The notes beneath the pieces were generated by a model. It had not been told where the DNA came from. It saw only the letters and a program-made list of their open reading frames with translations, and searched no databases. Positions 46,935 to 55,692 of a stretch of DNA of 64,000 bases are shown in pieces. Within the stretch, counting starts at the first letter, position 1. Each line of letters begins with the position of its first letter. The translations under genes and the position numbers were made by a program. Source of the DNA: Nocardioides sp. Soil774 (GTDB taxonomy: Bacteria; Actinomycetota; Actinomycetes; Propionibacteriales; Nocardioidaceae); the NCBI RefSeq assembly GCF_001428125.1, contig NZ_LMSM01000001.1, positions 125,306-189,305 of the forward strand, in the 5' to 3' direction.

Positions 46935-48017
46935 GTGACGAGTTCCAGCACCGCGACGAGCGTCGACCGACGGCGCTACATCGAGCTCGACGGCCTGCGT
47001 GGCATCGCCGTCCTCGCAGTGGTCCTGTGTCACTACGGCAATGAGCTGGACCGGTACTTCCCCGGCCTGCCTCCGGCTGCCGTGTCCGGTGAACCGGTGG
47101 GCTGGCTGTTGCGATACGGCTACTTCGGCGTCCAGCTCTTCTTCCTCCTCAGCGGATTCGTCATCTTGCTTACTGCGCGGAAGGTCGCCACTCCTCGCGA
47201 CTTCGTCGTGGCGCGCGTATCGCGGCTCTATCCGACCTACTGGGCGTGCCTGACCGTCACCGCCCTCGTGGGATGGCTGTCGGCACAGGCCGTGCTGCAA
47301 CGGTTGCCGCTCGAGGTCGCGCTCAACTACTCCATGGTGCAGCGACTCATCCGGGTCGAGGACGTCGACGCGGCCTACTGGTCGCTCTCCGTCGAGCTGA
47401 TCTTCTACGGGATCATCTGGTCCGTCTTCATGGCGCGAGGAGCGCTGCGTGACAAGGACGTGGAGCGGCTTGTCCTCGTGTGGTTGACCGTCGCCCTCGT
47501 GGTGGCGAGCTGGTACCGGGTCACCGACGGGTCGTCGATCACGCTCGTCGTCCTGCTGCTCACGGCGAGCCAGTACGCTGGATTTTTCTCGGCGGGCATG
47601 CTCCTACTCCTCAGCCGTGAGCGCGGTCGACTGCATCCTCTGGTGGCGGTCTGCGTCCTGGCGCAGGCGGTCGTGTCGTGGCTCGTCGTGGATGCGGTCG
47701 AGGCCACGGTCGTCGTGCCGCTGATGGCCTTCTTCGCCTACGTGATCATGCAGAGCCGGGTGGGCTGGCTGCGGGTGCCGGGCCTTGTCTTCATTGGCGC
47801 CATCAGCTATCCGCTCTACCTCCTGCACCAGAACCTGGGCTACCTCCTGATCGAGGCGGCCGCCCCCAGCCTCGGCCGTTGGCCGGCGATGCTCCTGGGG
47901 TTCGCCGCGCTCGCAGGCGTGGCCTGGGTGGCGCACCGCACGGTCGAGGGTCCGTGGTCGCACGCGCTTCGCAAGCGCCTCAGCCGGCAACCGGACGTGC
48001 GGAGGGCGCGACCGTAG
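46935..48017 (+). CDS. Acyltransferase family 3 (O-acetyltransferase) membrane protein
   Basis: A 360-residue integral membrane acyltransferase with ~10 membrane segments. Family-3 motifs are YIELDGLRGIAVLAVVLCHY at the N-terminus (with the conserved His), GVQLFFLLSGFVI, RVSRLYPTYW and YWSLSVELIFY. Such enzymes O-acetylate (or succinylate) exported sugars using cytoplasmic acyl-CoA. TAGCAT lies 6 nt before GTG 46935, so the mRNA is likely leaderless. It is divergent from the CMP-transferase gene and likely modifies the same surface polymer. Confidence 0.92.
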   Translation: MTSSSTATSVDRRRYIELDGLRGIAVLAVVLCHYGNELDRYFPGLPPAAVSGEPVGWLLRYGYFGVQLFFLLSGFVILLTARKVATPRDFVVARVSRLYPTYWACLTVTALVGWLSAQAVLQRLPLEVALNYSMVQRLIRVEDVDAAYWSLSVELIFYGIIWSVFMARGALRDKDVERLVLVWLTVALVVASWYRVTDGSSITLVVLLLTASQYAGFFSAGMLLLLSRERGRLHPLVAVCVLAQAVVSWLVVDAVEATVVVPLMAFFAYVIMQSRVGWLRVPGLVFIGAISYPLYLLHQNLGYLLIEAAAPSLGRWPAMLLGFAALAGVAWVAHRTVEGPWSHALRKRLSRQPDVRRARP

Positions 48018-48063
48018 GACCGGTCCGACCGGGCTGCCCGTGATGGTCGGGGTGCGCGTCAGG

Positions 48064-49077
48064 TCAGGTCGCGTGTGCCGCGACGATCTCGGCGACGCGA
48101 CGCGCCGGCTTGAGAGCGCCGCGGGCGGGTGCCGCGGTGGGCGGACCGCCCAGGCGTCGCATGCCGTAGCGCTCCCAGAATGCGGCGAGCCACGCCGGCG
48201 GCCGGGGGAAGTCGACCCACGCGTTGCGGCCCTGCGCCGCCGCCTCAAGCACGCCGGTCGAGAAGACGCTGACGACGGGCGCGTCGAGCTCGACGAGCGG
48301 GACACCGGCCGTGTCGATGGTGATCCCGGCCCGGGTGTACGCCGCGAGCACGGCTCGTGACACCGCGTCGCGCTCCGACGGGTGCGGTCGGTAGACAGCG
48401 CCGTGCTCGCGGCATGTCGACATCGCCGCGTGGGCGAGTCGCGACCGCCAGAGCTCGGCTGCGTGTCCCTGTCCGAGGTAGGTCAGTGGGCCCGTGTCGC
48501 CACCCTGCGCTGTCGTGTGCGCTCCGGCCTGCCACAGCAGCTCGCTGCCCACGACCTCGAACGACACGTCGTGACGACCTGCCCGCCAGTAGAGACCGTC
48601 CTGCTCCGACCACGCCAGCAGGATCGCTCCCGGTGCCAGCGGCGGCGCCAGCGGCGTGATCAACCCGTGCTGGACCGCGAGGTAGGGGATCCCGCGCTCC
48701 TGTGCGCCGCGCCAGAGGTCGTGCCCGAGCTCGAGGTAGTGGCCGTCGGCCAGCACGACCTGCACCGACGCGGGCAGCGCTGCGGGAGTCGGCGTACGCA
48801 CCCACCCGGGCAGCAGGTGGTCGATCGCATGCTCGGCCTGGACGATGCACGGGGTCTCGCCCATGAACGCCAGTGGGGCGACGAGTGCCGCGCGCCCGCT
48901 CGCCGTCGTCGCAGCGACGCCCACGGCGACACGCGGCGGCTCCGGGCTGTTGGTCCACGCGAGGACACTCGCCCGGTTCCCTGGCCCCAGCCGGCGCTTT
49001 AACGAGCGCACCGGGGTGCGACGCGCCCGCCACTGCTGCCAGTCATCCAGGTCGACCGGCACGCGCAGGCCTGTCAT
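48064..49077 (-). CDS. GT-B-like protein, candidate nonulosonate (polysialyltransferase-like) transferase
   Basis: A 337-residue protein without a clear family name. Its C-terminal half has a Rossmann-like pattern with YRPHPSERD (about residue 235) and VFSTGVLEAAAQGRNAWVDF (about 275). A central HGLITPLAPPLAPGAILLAW precedes them. A His-Pro motif and a later Ser-Thr motif are shared by bacterial sialyl-/polysialyltransferases and by CDP-glycerol-type glycerophosphotransferases. Because synthase and CMP-transferase genes are close, a nonulosonate transferase is an attractive guess but unproven. ATG 49077 overlaps the stop of the upstream acyltransferase gene by 4 bp (ATGA). Confidence 0.5.
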   Translation of the reverse strand: MTGLRVPVDLDDWQQWRARRTPVRSLKRRLGPGNRASVLAWTNSPEPPRVAVGVAATTASGRAALVAPLAFMGETPCIVQAEHAIDHLLPGWVRTPTPAALPASVQVVLADGHYLELGHDLWRGAQERGIPYLAVQHGLITPLAPPLAPGAILLAWSEQDGLYWRAGRHDVSFEVVGSELLWQAGAHTTAQGGDTGPLTYLGQGHAAELWRSRLAHAAMSTCREHGAVYRPHPSERDAVSRAVLAAYTRAGITIDTAGVPLVELDAPVVSVFSTGVLEAAAQGRNAWVDFPRPPAWLAAFWERYGMRRLGGPPTAAPARGALKPARRVAEIVAAHAT

Positions 49078-49634
49078 CGGATGTGCTGCCTCGCGGGGAC
49101 GCCCGACACGACGGCACCGGCCGGCACGTCCTTGGTGACGACGGCGTGTGCGCCGATCACGGCCCCGGCTCCGATCGTGACCCCACCGAGGATGACCGCG
49201 CGCAGACCGACGAAGCAGTCCTCGCCGATCACCACCGGCCCCGTCCCGCGGATGAGCGAGTGGTCGTGCGGAGCGTGCTCGGCGGAGCCGACGTAGACGG
49301 ACTCGGCGAAGGACGTCCTCGCGCCGATCGAGATCGGGGCCATCGCGTGCAAGTGGACGCCTGGGGCGAAGGAGACGTGATCGGCGATGTCGATCGGACC
49401 GCCTCCCGGCTCGCATGCCAGCCACGCGTCACGACCGATGACGCACTCGCGACCGATCCGGATGCGCTCGGGCCCGAGCACGGTGCGCGGCCGGTCGAGG
49501 ACCGACCCAGCCCCGAATGAGCCGAAGACAGCCGGGTACGCCGTCCTGGAGAGCAGCGACGAGAGGCGCCAGCTCGCGGCCGATCGTCCGCGGAACAGGG
49601 CGATGGCGAGGAGGTCTGCGCGGGTTCGGGGCAC
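49074..49634 (-). CDS. Left-handed beta-helix (hexapeptide-repeat) acyltransferase
   Basis: A 186-residue protein with hexapeptide turns such as IRIGRECVIGRDAWLA, ISIGARTSFAESVYVG, VVIGEDCFVGLRAVILGGVT and IGAGAVIGAHAVV, and the C-terminal GVPARQ, typical of WbbJ/WcaF-like O-acetyltransferases that use acetyl-CoA on sugars. The active-site His is probable in HDHS. GTG 49634 is chosen because the protein then begins with a short helical segment before the repeats. It is translationally coupled to the candidate transferase gene downstream. Confidence 0.85.
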   Translation of the reverse strand: MPRTRADLLAIALFRGRSAASWRLSSLLSRTAYPAVFGSFGAGSVLDRPRTVLGPERIRIGRECVIGRDAWLACEPGGGPIDIADHVSFAPGVHLHAMAPISIGARTSFAESVYVGSAEHAPHDHSLIRGTGPVVIGEDCFVGLRAVILGGVTIGAGAVIGAHAVVTKDVPAGAVVSGVPARQHIR

Positions 49635-49704
49635 GATCCGATGATCGCAGAACGTGCGGGACGGTTGCTCGCCCGTTGACAGGCTCGTCCCTACACTCGA
49701 CGCC

Positions 49705-50703
49705 ATGCCAACCCGGGTGCTCCTCGTCAGCCCCGCCTTCCACGGGATCTGGTCGTCGGTGGCATCCACACTGGAGCAGGACGGCCACGAGGTCGTCCCA
49801 CACCTGTACGACGAGAACGCAGGTGTGGCCGCCAAGGCGCGCCACCACCTGACCGTCGAGCTGCCCGCCCGGCTGGGCCGCCCCACGGAGCCGCGGCTGG
49901 CCAAACGCCTGGGCGGCGCCGCGCGGGAAGCCGTCACGCGGGTCCGGCCCGACGTCGTCCTCACGATCAAGGGCGACGTGCTGGGGGAGGCCTACTGGGA
50001 GTCCCTCTCGGGCATCCCGCACGCCACCTGGCTCTACGACCAGCTCGACGCGATGAGGTTTGGGCCCGAGCTCTGGCCGTCGATGGGCGGGATCGGCAGC
50101 TTCTCCCACACCGACACCGACCGGCTCCGGGCCGCGGGGATCACCGCCGAGTACGTCGCCCTCGCCTACGACCCCGCGTTCGAGCCGGGCTCGCGACGGA
50201 CGGGTGGCGTCGTGTTCGCGGGCGCCCGCTATCCCCAGCGCGAGGAGCTGCTCCTGCGGGTCCAGGCTGCGGGCATCCCCGTCGTGGCCTACGGCCGGTC
50301 ATGGTCGAAGCACCCCTATGACCGGCTGCGCACCTGGGACCTCCACCGTCCGGCCATGTCCACTGCCCGCGAGCTGAGCCGGGGTGAGGCGCACGAGGTG
50401 ATGCGAGCGGCCGACGCCACGATCAACATCCACGGCGCGCAGGACGGCTTCACCCTGCGGACGTTCGAGGCGAGCGGCATCGGCGCCGTGCACCTGATCG
50501 ACCGACCCGACGTGACCGAGTTCTACGACCCGGGCTCGGAGGTGCTCGTCTACGACGGTGTCGACGAGCTGGTCGAGCTGTGCCGCCGCGCGTCCCGCGA
50601 CCCCGCATGGGCCGACGCGATCAGGACTGCCGGGCGCAGGCGCACGCTGGCCGAGCACACGTTCGCGCACCGGGCTTCGGCCCTGCTCGACCTGGTCGAG
50701 TGA
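49705..50703 (+). CDS. CgeB-like glycosyltransferase
   Basis: A 332-residue GT-B-type protein of the CgeB/Glyco_trans_1_2 type. The N-terminus MPTRVLLVSPAFHGIWSSVA is followed by PDVVLTIKGDVL, WLYDQLDAMRF, and a C-terminal domain with INIHGAQDGFTLRTFEASGI then GAVHLIDRPDVTEFYDPGSE, the donor-site region of this group. TACACT lies 7 nt before ATG 49705 (leaderless pattern). The substrate is unknown. It is divergent from the hexapeptide acyltransferase gene and convergent with the next GT2 gene. Confidence 0.82.
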   Translation: MPTRVLLVSPAFHGIWSSVASTLEQDGHEVVPHLYDENAGVAAKARHHLTVELPARLGRPTEPRLAKRLGGAAREAVTRVRPDVVLTIKGDVLGEAYWESLSGIPHATWLYDQLDAMRFGPELWPSMGGIGSFSHTDTDRLRAAGITAEYVALAYDPAFEPGSRRTGGVVFAGARYPQREELLLRVQAAGIPVVAYGRSWSKHPYDRLRTWDLHRPAMSTARELSRGEAHEVMRAADATINIHGAQDGFTLRTFEASGIGAVHLIDRPDVTEFYDPGSEVLVYDGVDELVELCRRASRDPAWADAIRTAGRRRTLAEHTFAHRASALLDLVE

Positions 50704-50713
50704 GCCCGGGCGG

Positions 50714-51628
50714 TCATCGACCGGAGCGTCGCCGACCGCCGCGCGACGAGGCTTGGATGCCCAGGGCGATCGCCTTGTGGCCCAGGGCGTGCGGCAGTCG
50801 TCCGACGTAGCGGTCGCAGAGCCGCCCGGCCGCCCGTACGGTGCGCGGCGTCGCGCCCCGCGCAGCGGCGGCCACCAGGGAGTTCCACAGAGAGAGCGAG
50901 TGCTCCTGCCGCGCGAGGACGGATCCGTGCTTCTCGATGAACTTGGCGTACGCGGCTCCCGACGCGAAGGCCCGCTCGAACCGTTCGGTGGCGCTCGTGA
51001 CGGGTCCGTGGTGCAGCGTCTCGAACCCGGGTGCGATGAGGATGTCTCGTCCGAGCTGGTGGAGCCGGTAGCCCCACTCCACGTCCTCCCACCCGTACTC
51101 GCGGAACGACTCGTCGTAGCCACCCACGGCGTGGAAGTCGTCCCGGGTCGTGGAGACGTTGCCGGACCACCACTCCCACGTGCGGTCCGGTGGGGTCTCG
51201 AAGGCTGCCGTACGGATCGCGACGTCGGCCTCGATGCCGTAGGCCGTCGCGTAGTCGGTCTCGGGGAAGATGTCCCGGCACATGGCGATGACGCCTCGGG
51301 GCGCCTCCTCGTGCAGCCGCACGTGGTGCGCCACGAAGTCGGGCTCGAGCTCGAGGTCGTCGTCCGCCCGAATGAGCACGTCACCGGCGGCGTCGAAGAA
51401 GCCGGCGTTGAGGGCCGCGGCGCGGCCCCTGTTCTCCGGGAACACGATCGAGCGCACGGGCACGTCGGCCGCGGCCTCCCGGACTACCGCCTCCGAGTCG
51501 TCGATGTCACCGTCCAGCACGACGATCATCTCGACGTCCTGCTCCGTCTGCTTCGCCAGTGAGCTGAACAACAACGGGAGGCGGGTACGACCGCCCCGCG
51601 ACGGAACCACGATCGAGGCCTTCGGCAT
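50714..51628 (-). CDS. Glycosyltransferase family 2
   Basis: A 304-residue GT-A enzyme: ASIVVPSRGGRTRLPLLFSS, IVVLDGDIDDSE, NRGRAAALNAGFFDAAGDVL, the metal-binding RADDDLELEP, and the acceptor-side GYDESFREYGWEDVEWGYR with the catalytic-base-like E-D pair, as in chondroitin-polymerase/galactosyltransferase-type GT2 enzymes. The ATG at 51628 is chosen because TAGGGT lies 7 nt upstream; GTG 51637 overlaps that box. The box also covers the stop codon of the upstream gene. The donor sugar is unknown. Confidence 0.9.
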   Translation of the reverse strand: MPKASIVVPSRGGRTRLPLLFSSLAKQTEQDVEMIVVLDGDIDDSEAVVREAAADVPVRSIVFPENRGRAAALNAGFFDAAGDVLIRADDDLELEPDFVAHHVRLHEEAPRGVIAMCRDIFPETDYATAYGIEADVAIRTAAFETPPDRTWEWWSGNVSTTRDDFHAVGGYDESFREYGWEDVEWGYRLHQLGRDILIAPGFETLHHGPVTSATERFERAFASGAAYAKFIEKHGSVLARQEHSLSLWNSLVAAAARGATPRTVRAAGRLCDRYVGRLPHALGHKAIALGIQASSRGGRRRSGR

Positions 51629-51635
51629 GGGGGCC

Positions 51636-51641
51636 ACCCTA
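51636..51641 (-). promoter_or_regulatory. Probable -10 box overlapping the upstream stop codon
   Basis: On the minus strand TAGGGT lies 7 nt before ATG 51628. Its TAG (51639-51641) is the stop codon of the upstream glycosyltransferase-like gene, repeating the arrangement seen at rmlB. Confidence 0.5.
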
Positions 51642-52664
51642 GGCAGTGCGGCGGGTCAGGGCGGTGACCCTGTCCTCCAGCCGCGCCAGCTCGTCGTCCA
51701 GCCGGGGCGCGGACAGTTCGATGCTGTCGGTCAGGACCTTGAAGCGCAGCCGCCAGTCCAGGGTCTGCAGGGCCTGCAGCTGGATCGCCGCCGCGTGCTC
51801 TGGCCGCCAGGCTGCGGCCGCCGCCGCGACGACCTCGAGACCCGCGTCAAGGTCGGTGCTGGGGAGCCGCACCAGGCCGTTCTCCCACAGCATGCGGCGG
51901 CCGGCCTCGCAGCGCGGGGGGACACCTGCGACCGCGGCGCCCGATGCGAGCGCGTCGGTCCACCGACCGGTCACGTAGTCGCGGGTCGGGTGGGTGTATA
52001 CGTCTGGGCTCACGAGGTTGGTGAACGCCAGCACGAGTTTGGCCTGCCGCATCGCGGCGGTCAGCGCCGCCTGGTTGAGGCGTGCGTCCGTCTCGAGCGG
52101 CGGGCCTGCGCTGAAGGTGAGCCCCAGCTCCGCCGCGGCACGCGCGGTCCGGTCGTTGTCGTCCCACGACTCCGGTTGTCGTCCGACCCGGAGCAGGTCC
52201 ACCGAGCGGTCCTCCGGGAGCGGAGGCTGGTCGAGCACGTTGCTGCCGAACGGCAGCCACTCCGTGGCCGTGCCCGTGCGGCTCGCCCACGTCTCGACGA
52301 GCTCGACGTCGGTGACGAAGAGCTGGTCGTAGTGGCCGCGCCCCTGGGCCATGCGCGGGATGCGGTCGTCGAGGAAGGAGTCGATCACCCAGCCGACCAC
52401 CCGGTCGTAACCGCGCAGCAGGTAGGTGGCGTCGAGCAACGAACCCAGGTGGGCTGGCTGCGGCGCGATGACGACACAGGTCCCTGAGCCACGGCGGCGC
52501 GGTGCCTGGCCCGCAGCCCGACGCACGCGGTCTCGCCGGGGACGGGTCGACGTGGTCACCAGCTCGGCGTCCAGGCACTGGGCGAGCAGGTCAGCCAGCA
52601 GCGCGACCGTCGCCCATCCCCGTCCGCCCGGGTCGGTGTAGATGACACGGGTGGGGCGCGGCAT
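51639..52664 (-). CDS. Glycosyltransferase-like GT-B protein
   Basis: A 341-residue protein with a GT-B-like arrangement: VIYTDPGGRGWATVALLADL at the N-terminus, DQLFVTDVELVETW and EWLPFGSNVL in the middle, and YTHPTRDYVTGRWTDALASG followed by AVAGVPPRCEA in the donor half, similar to CgeB-type enzymes. No exact family motif allows a substrate call. ATG 52664 starts the first beta strand. Its TAG stop forms part of the apparent -10 box of the next gene. It is divergent from the GT2 gene at 52.7 kb. Confidence 0.65.
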   Translation of the reverse strand: MPRPTRVIYTDPGGRGWATVALLADLLAQCLDAELVTTSTRPRRDRVRRAAGQAPRRRGSGTCVVIAPQPAHLGSLLDATYLLRGYDRVVGWVIDSFLDDRIPRMAQGRGHYDQLFVTDVELVETWASRTGTATEWLPFGSNVLDQPPLPEDRSVDLLRVGRQPESWDDNDRTARAAAELGLTFSAGPPLETDARLNQAALTAAMRQAKLVLAFTNLVSPDVYTHPTRDYVTGRWTDALASGAAVAGVPPRCEAGRRMLWENGLVRLPSTDLDAGLEVVAAAAAAWRPEHAAAIQLQALQTLDWRLRFKVLTDSIELSAPRLDDELARLEDRVTALTRRTA

Positions 52665-52709
52665 GGCCGTATCCTCGCAGCAACCGCTGTCGCTGAGGAG
52701 AACCTGTCT

Positions 52710-53606
52710 GTGGTGAATGTGAGTGTGGTGGTCCCCTGCTTCAACGGCGCTGCGACGTTGGCCCGCCAGCTCGGGGGCCTGGCAGGCCAGCGCGATGCTC
52801 CGGAGTTCGAGGTCGTCCTTGTGGACAACCGCTCCACCGACGGCAGCCGGTCGATCGCCGAGTCGTGGGCCGACCGTCTCCCCGGCCTTCGCGTCGTCGA
52901 TGCGTTCGACAGGCCCGGGGCGGCGTACGCGCGCAACGTGGGCGCACGTGCGGCGGAAGGTGCCGTCCTCCTCTTCTGCGACGCGGACGACATCGTGAGC
53001 GACACCTGGGTGGCGGACATGGTCCGGTCGTTGGAGGACGTGGACCTCGCCAGCGGTTGGCTCTCCTTCGAACGCCTGAACCCTGCACACCTGCGGACGG
53101 GGGCGACGGAGACCGAGCTGCCCCGTCCGTTCGACTACCTGCCGACGATCGCTGGCAGCAACTTCGGGATCGAGCGGGCCACCTATCTTCGGTTGGGGGG
53201 GATGGATGAGTCCTTCCCCCTCGACGAGGACGTCGACTTCGCCTGGCGTTGCGGGGAGGCGGGCCTACGGGTCGCAGCCGTGCCCGCGGTCGTGAACTAC
53301 CAGCAGCGAACGACTATGCGCGCAGTCTTCCACCAGTTCCGCAACTACGCCTCCTCCTCGATCCTGCTGTGGGTGCGATACGCCGATCGCCCGCTGCGCC
53401 CCATCGGCATGCGCGGATCGCTCGTGCAGCTGGTGAAGGAGGTGCGGCAGGTGACCCGTCTGCTCCACGGGCCACGGTCCCGCTGGGAGCTCGCTCGCGA
53501 CCTCGGGTCAGCCCTCGGTGCAGTGGAGGGAAACCTGAAGTACCGCATTCATGGTGACGTGCCAGAGGCACGGCTGATGGACATCGACGAGGGCGAACCT
53601 CGGTGA
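52710..53606 (+). CDS. Glycosyltransferase family 2
   Basis: A 298-residue GT-A enzyme with VSVVVPCFNGAATLARQLGG, VVLVDNRSTDGSRSIAESWA, RPGAAYARNVGARAAEGAVL, FCDADDIVSD (the D-x-D site) and GGMDESFPLDEDVDFAWRCG as acceptor-side motif. The C-terminal ~60 residues are basic and amphipathic, suggesting membrane association. GTG 52710 has GAGGAG nine bases upstream; GTG 52713 is an alternative. The stop overlaps the GTG of the next gene (GTGA), so the two form an operon. Confidence 0.9.
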   Translation: MVNVSVVVPCFNGAATLARQLGGLAGQRDAPEFEVVLVDNRSTDGSRSIAESWADRLPGLRVVDAFDRPGAAYARNVGARAAEGAVLLFCDADDIVSDTWVADMVRSLEDVDLASGWLSFERLNPAHLRTGATETELPRPFDYLPTIAGSNFGIERATYLRLGGMDESFPLDEDVDFAWRCGEAGLRVAAVPAVVNYQQRTTMRAVFHQFRNYASSSILLWVRYADRPLRPIGMRGSLVQLVKEVRQVTRLLHGPRSRWELARDLGSALGAVEGNLKYRIHGDVPEARLMDIDEGEPR

Positions 53607-54490
53607 GCCGACCGGCGAACCGGGTTAGCGTTGCGCCCGTGACAGGGGAGCCGCGCGAGGTGAGCGCCGACGAGATCTGCATCGTGTCGGGCGGGGACGA
53701 GGTCCGCTACCGGTCCTACGTCAACCACCGCATCTATGCGGCCGAGGCCGGGTGCGACTTCAGGCTCGAGATCGGGCTCGGTCGGCCCGCCTCCACCCCG
53801 TACCACTACAAGTTCAACCTGATCGACCACGTGCTGCCGCGGTACCGCTGGATCGTCTACGTGGACGACGACGTCTACTTCACCGACTGGCGGGCCGATC
53901 GTCTTGTGGACCTCGTCAACGAGTCGGAGCGCCGGGGTCTGTGGGGGGTCATCGCCGAGGGGCCCACCGAGCCGTCCGGGGTGTGGAGCGCGATCAACAC
54001 AGGCGTGATGGTGCTCCGCAACGACGAACGGACGCGCACCGTGCTCGACACCGCGCGCTCGGCGGACATCGACGACCTGAGGTCCGCCTGGGACTCCACG
54101 GCCGACGGCCTGTTCACCTCGGGCGACCAGGACGCGATCTGGGCGACGGTGAAAGGCCAACCGAGCATCAGGGAGCATCTCGAGGTGGTGAGCCACGAGC
54201 GGCTGAACTCGCGACCGCACCTCTACGACGGCGGACTCGACAGCGCCCTGGCGGTGCACTTCTGCGGTCCGGGCGACAAGCGCGCCAACGTGGCCCGCTT
54301 CGCGGAGCGGTTCGGGCTTGGCCACGAGCTGGTCCCGACCGCCCTGCTCGACAAGTACGACGTGCGGCGCCGTGAGCGCGTCAGCGCCGTTGAGCTCCAG
54401 AGGCGCGCCGTGGCCGAGCGCAGCCACGCGCTGGCTCGCCGCATCGGTCGCAAGATGCGGTGGATCAGAGAGAACCGGAGTTGGAGCTGA
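53603..54490 (+). CDS. GT34-like (GMA12/MNN10-type) glycosyltransferase
   Basis: The 295-residue product resembles galactosyl/mannosyltransferases of the GMA12/MNN10 type: YRSYVNHRIYAAEAGCDF, STPYHYKFNLIDHVL, the metal-binding WIVYVDDDVYF, INTGVMVLRND and SGDQDAIWATV. The tail is basic. The GTG at 53603 overlaps the upstream stop as GTGA. A second GTG at 53639 lies 7 nt after TAGCGT and would give a protein 12 residues shorter from a leaderless mRNA; both starts are plausible. The donor is unknown. It is co-oriented with the preceding GT2 gene, and an inverted repeat lies ~90 bp after the stop. Confidence 0.78.
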   Translation: MSRPANRVSVAPVTGEPREVSADEICIVSGGDEVRYRSYVNHRIYAAEAGCDFRLEIGLGRPASTPYHYKFNLIDHVLPRYRWIVYVDDDVYFTDWRADRLVDLVNESERRGLWGVIAEGPTEPSGVWSAINTGVMVLRNDERTRTVLDTARSADIDDLRSAWDSTADGLFTSGDQDAIWATVKGQPSIREHLEVVSHERLNSRPHLYDGGLDSALAVHFCGPGDKRANVARFAERFGLGHELVPTALLDKYDVRRRERVSAVELQRRAVAERSHALARRIGRKMRWIRENRSWS

Positions 54491-54831
54491 ACGTCCCGGA
54501 CGGGAGGTCACCGTACGGGGCCAGAGGCGAGTAAGCGTCCAGGTTCCGAGAGTCGCTTCGCACGGGACGGTTGGGGCCAGCCGACATTTTGTCGGCCACG
54601 AGCACGCGGCCGACAACCCCGGCAGGTGGCGACACGATCGAGTGCTTGCGTCTTTTCTGGTCCCGTTCCATGGTGACGCCCACATCGGATCCGTTCTGCC
54701 TCCTGCCTCGGCAGGGTTGGCAGGTGCGCCCCGGCCCTAGCAGCGCAATCGCGGTGTACCACACTCATTCCAATAGCCCGCGCAGTACCGACGAGGTCTG
54801 GCCGAGCTCGCGCCGGAGTGAGGTGCGGCGT
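54491..54831. other. 341-bp gap between convergent genes, with one hairpin
   Basis: No gene is supported here: short frames on either strand lack start signals and family features. GCCGACA-TTT-TGTCGGC (54580-54596) is a perfect 7-bp inverted repeat and a possible terminator for one or both flanking genes. The rest appears less GC-biased than the coding DNA around it and shows nothing I recognise. Confidence 0.4.
54580..54596. terminator. Inverted repeat, possible terminator
   Basis: GCCGACA and TGTCGGC form a 7-bp stem with a TTT loop between the convergent GT34-like and GT11-like genes, 90 bp after one stop and 236 bp from the other. There is no T-tract. Confidence 0.4.
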
Positions 54832-55692
54832 TCAGTCGTCCGGGACACCCCATTGGTTGCCCGAATCGCGCACGACGCTCCATCTCGGGTCGAGCTGCTC
54901 GGCAGCGAGGTGGTCACCGAAGCGCGCGTGGAACCACGGTGCCACCACGTCGGCGTGACGGTCCGCGTGCAGCACCCCGCTGAGGTAGCCGCCCCAGTAT
55001 CCGAAGGTGGAGTTGGTGAGGATCAACCGAGGAGCGGCTGCCAGTGTGGCGAGGTCGCGCACGGGCGACCTCGGACCATCGGCATAGGTCACGCGTGCGG
55101 CGTGAGCGCCCAGCACTCCGTCGAGGTGCGCGCGGCACCACTCGATGTCGTCGGACACGACGTGCACGTGGTGGACGGGCGAGCGGAGTGCACTGACGTC
55201 GAGCGCCCGCTGGACGTAGTCGGCGATGTGGAAGGCGTAGCGCTGCCGGAATCGAGGATCGGTGTAGTAGTCCCCGCGACGCACGTTGACGACCACGTCG
55301 GCCTCCGGGCTCGCGCCATCGATGGCCGCGGCCAGCGCAGGCGAGTCGAGGAGGACGTCCCGGACGAAGTCGACCAGGTGCTCCCGGGTGAAATCGCGGC
55401 CCCAGCCCTGCCAATATCCCAGAACGCGTTGATCGCGGAAGCCCACATCGGTCCCGGCCACCACGAGCCGGTCTGCGCGCGGGAAGGTGGCGAGCCAGGG
55501 CTCCATGACGTCGGTGCGCAGCGCCCGGACGGGCTGGCCCGCTGCCTGCTGCGCGTGGGCATGCATCCAGTGGTAGAGGAAGTTGCCCAGGTTCACGTCC
55601 TCGGGCGTCCACAGCACGACGGGCCCGTTGCGACGCACGCGCTCGATCAAGCGCGCCAGCACGTCGCGTACCGGCCCACCTCCGCTAGGCAT
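54832..55692 (-). CDS. GT11-like (alpha-1,2-fucosyltransferase-type) glycosyltransferase, copy 1
   Basis: A 286-residue protein with the GT11 pattern: NLGNFLYHWMHAHAQQAAG near the N-terminus, the donor-binding VVVNVRRGDYY (the family H-x-R-R-G-D-Y motif, with Asn-Val for His-Ile), HVVSDDIEWCRAHL and LTNSTFGYWGGYLS (family S-N-S-T-F-S-x-W). GT11 enzymes transfer fucose from GDP-fucose, which would fit the gmd genes at 24 kb. A paralogue is at 60.2 kb. ATG 55692 overlaps the ABC transporter stop by 8 bp, so the two are co-expressed. Confidence 0.8.
   Translation of the reverse strand: MPSGGGPVRDVLARLIERVRRNGPVVLWTPEDVNLGNFLYHWMHAHAQQAAGQPVRALRTDVMEPWLATFPRADRLVVAGTDVGFRDQRVLGYWQGWGRDFTREHLVDFVRDVLLDSPALAAAIDGASPEADVVVNVRRGDYYTDPRFRQRYAFHIADYVQRALDVSALRSPVHHVHVVSDDIEWCRAHLDGVLGAHAARVTYADGPRSPVRDLATLAAAPRLILTNSTFGYWGGYLSGVLHADRHADVVAPWFHARFGDHLAAEQLDPRWSVVRDSGNQWGVPDD

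Noticed and set aside
48025..48033. A terminator after the acyltransferase-3 gene (CCGGTC/GACCGG)
   Set aside because: The arms are separated by a single base, which cannot form a hairpin of that length, and no other stem is convincing there.
42475..49634. A genuine sialic acid (Neu5Ac) pathway
   Set aside because: The synthase and CMP-transferase families also make legionaminic and pseudaminic acids and no NeuC gene is in view, so only nonulosonic acid in general is claimed.
54465..54764. Small frames in the 54.5-54.8 kb gap
   Set aside because: No start signal, no family similarity, different frames on both strands are equally open, and a hairpin lies within.
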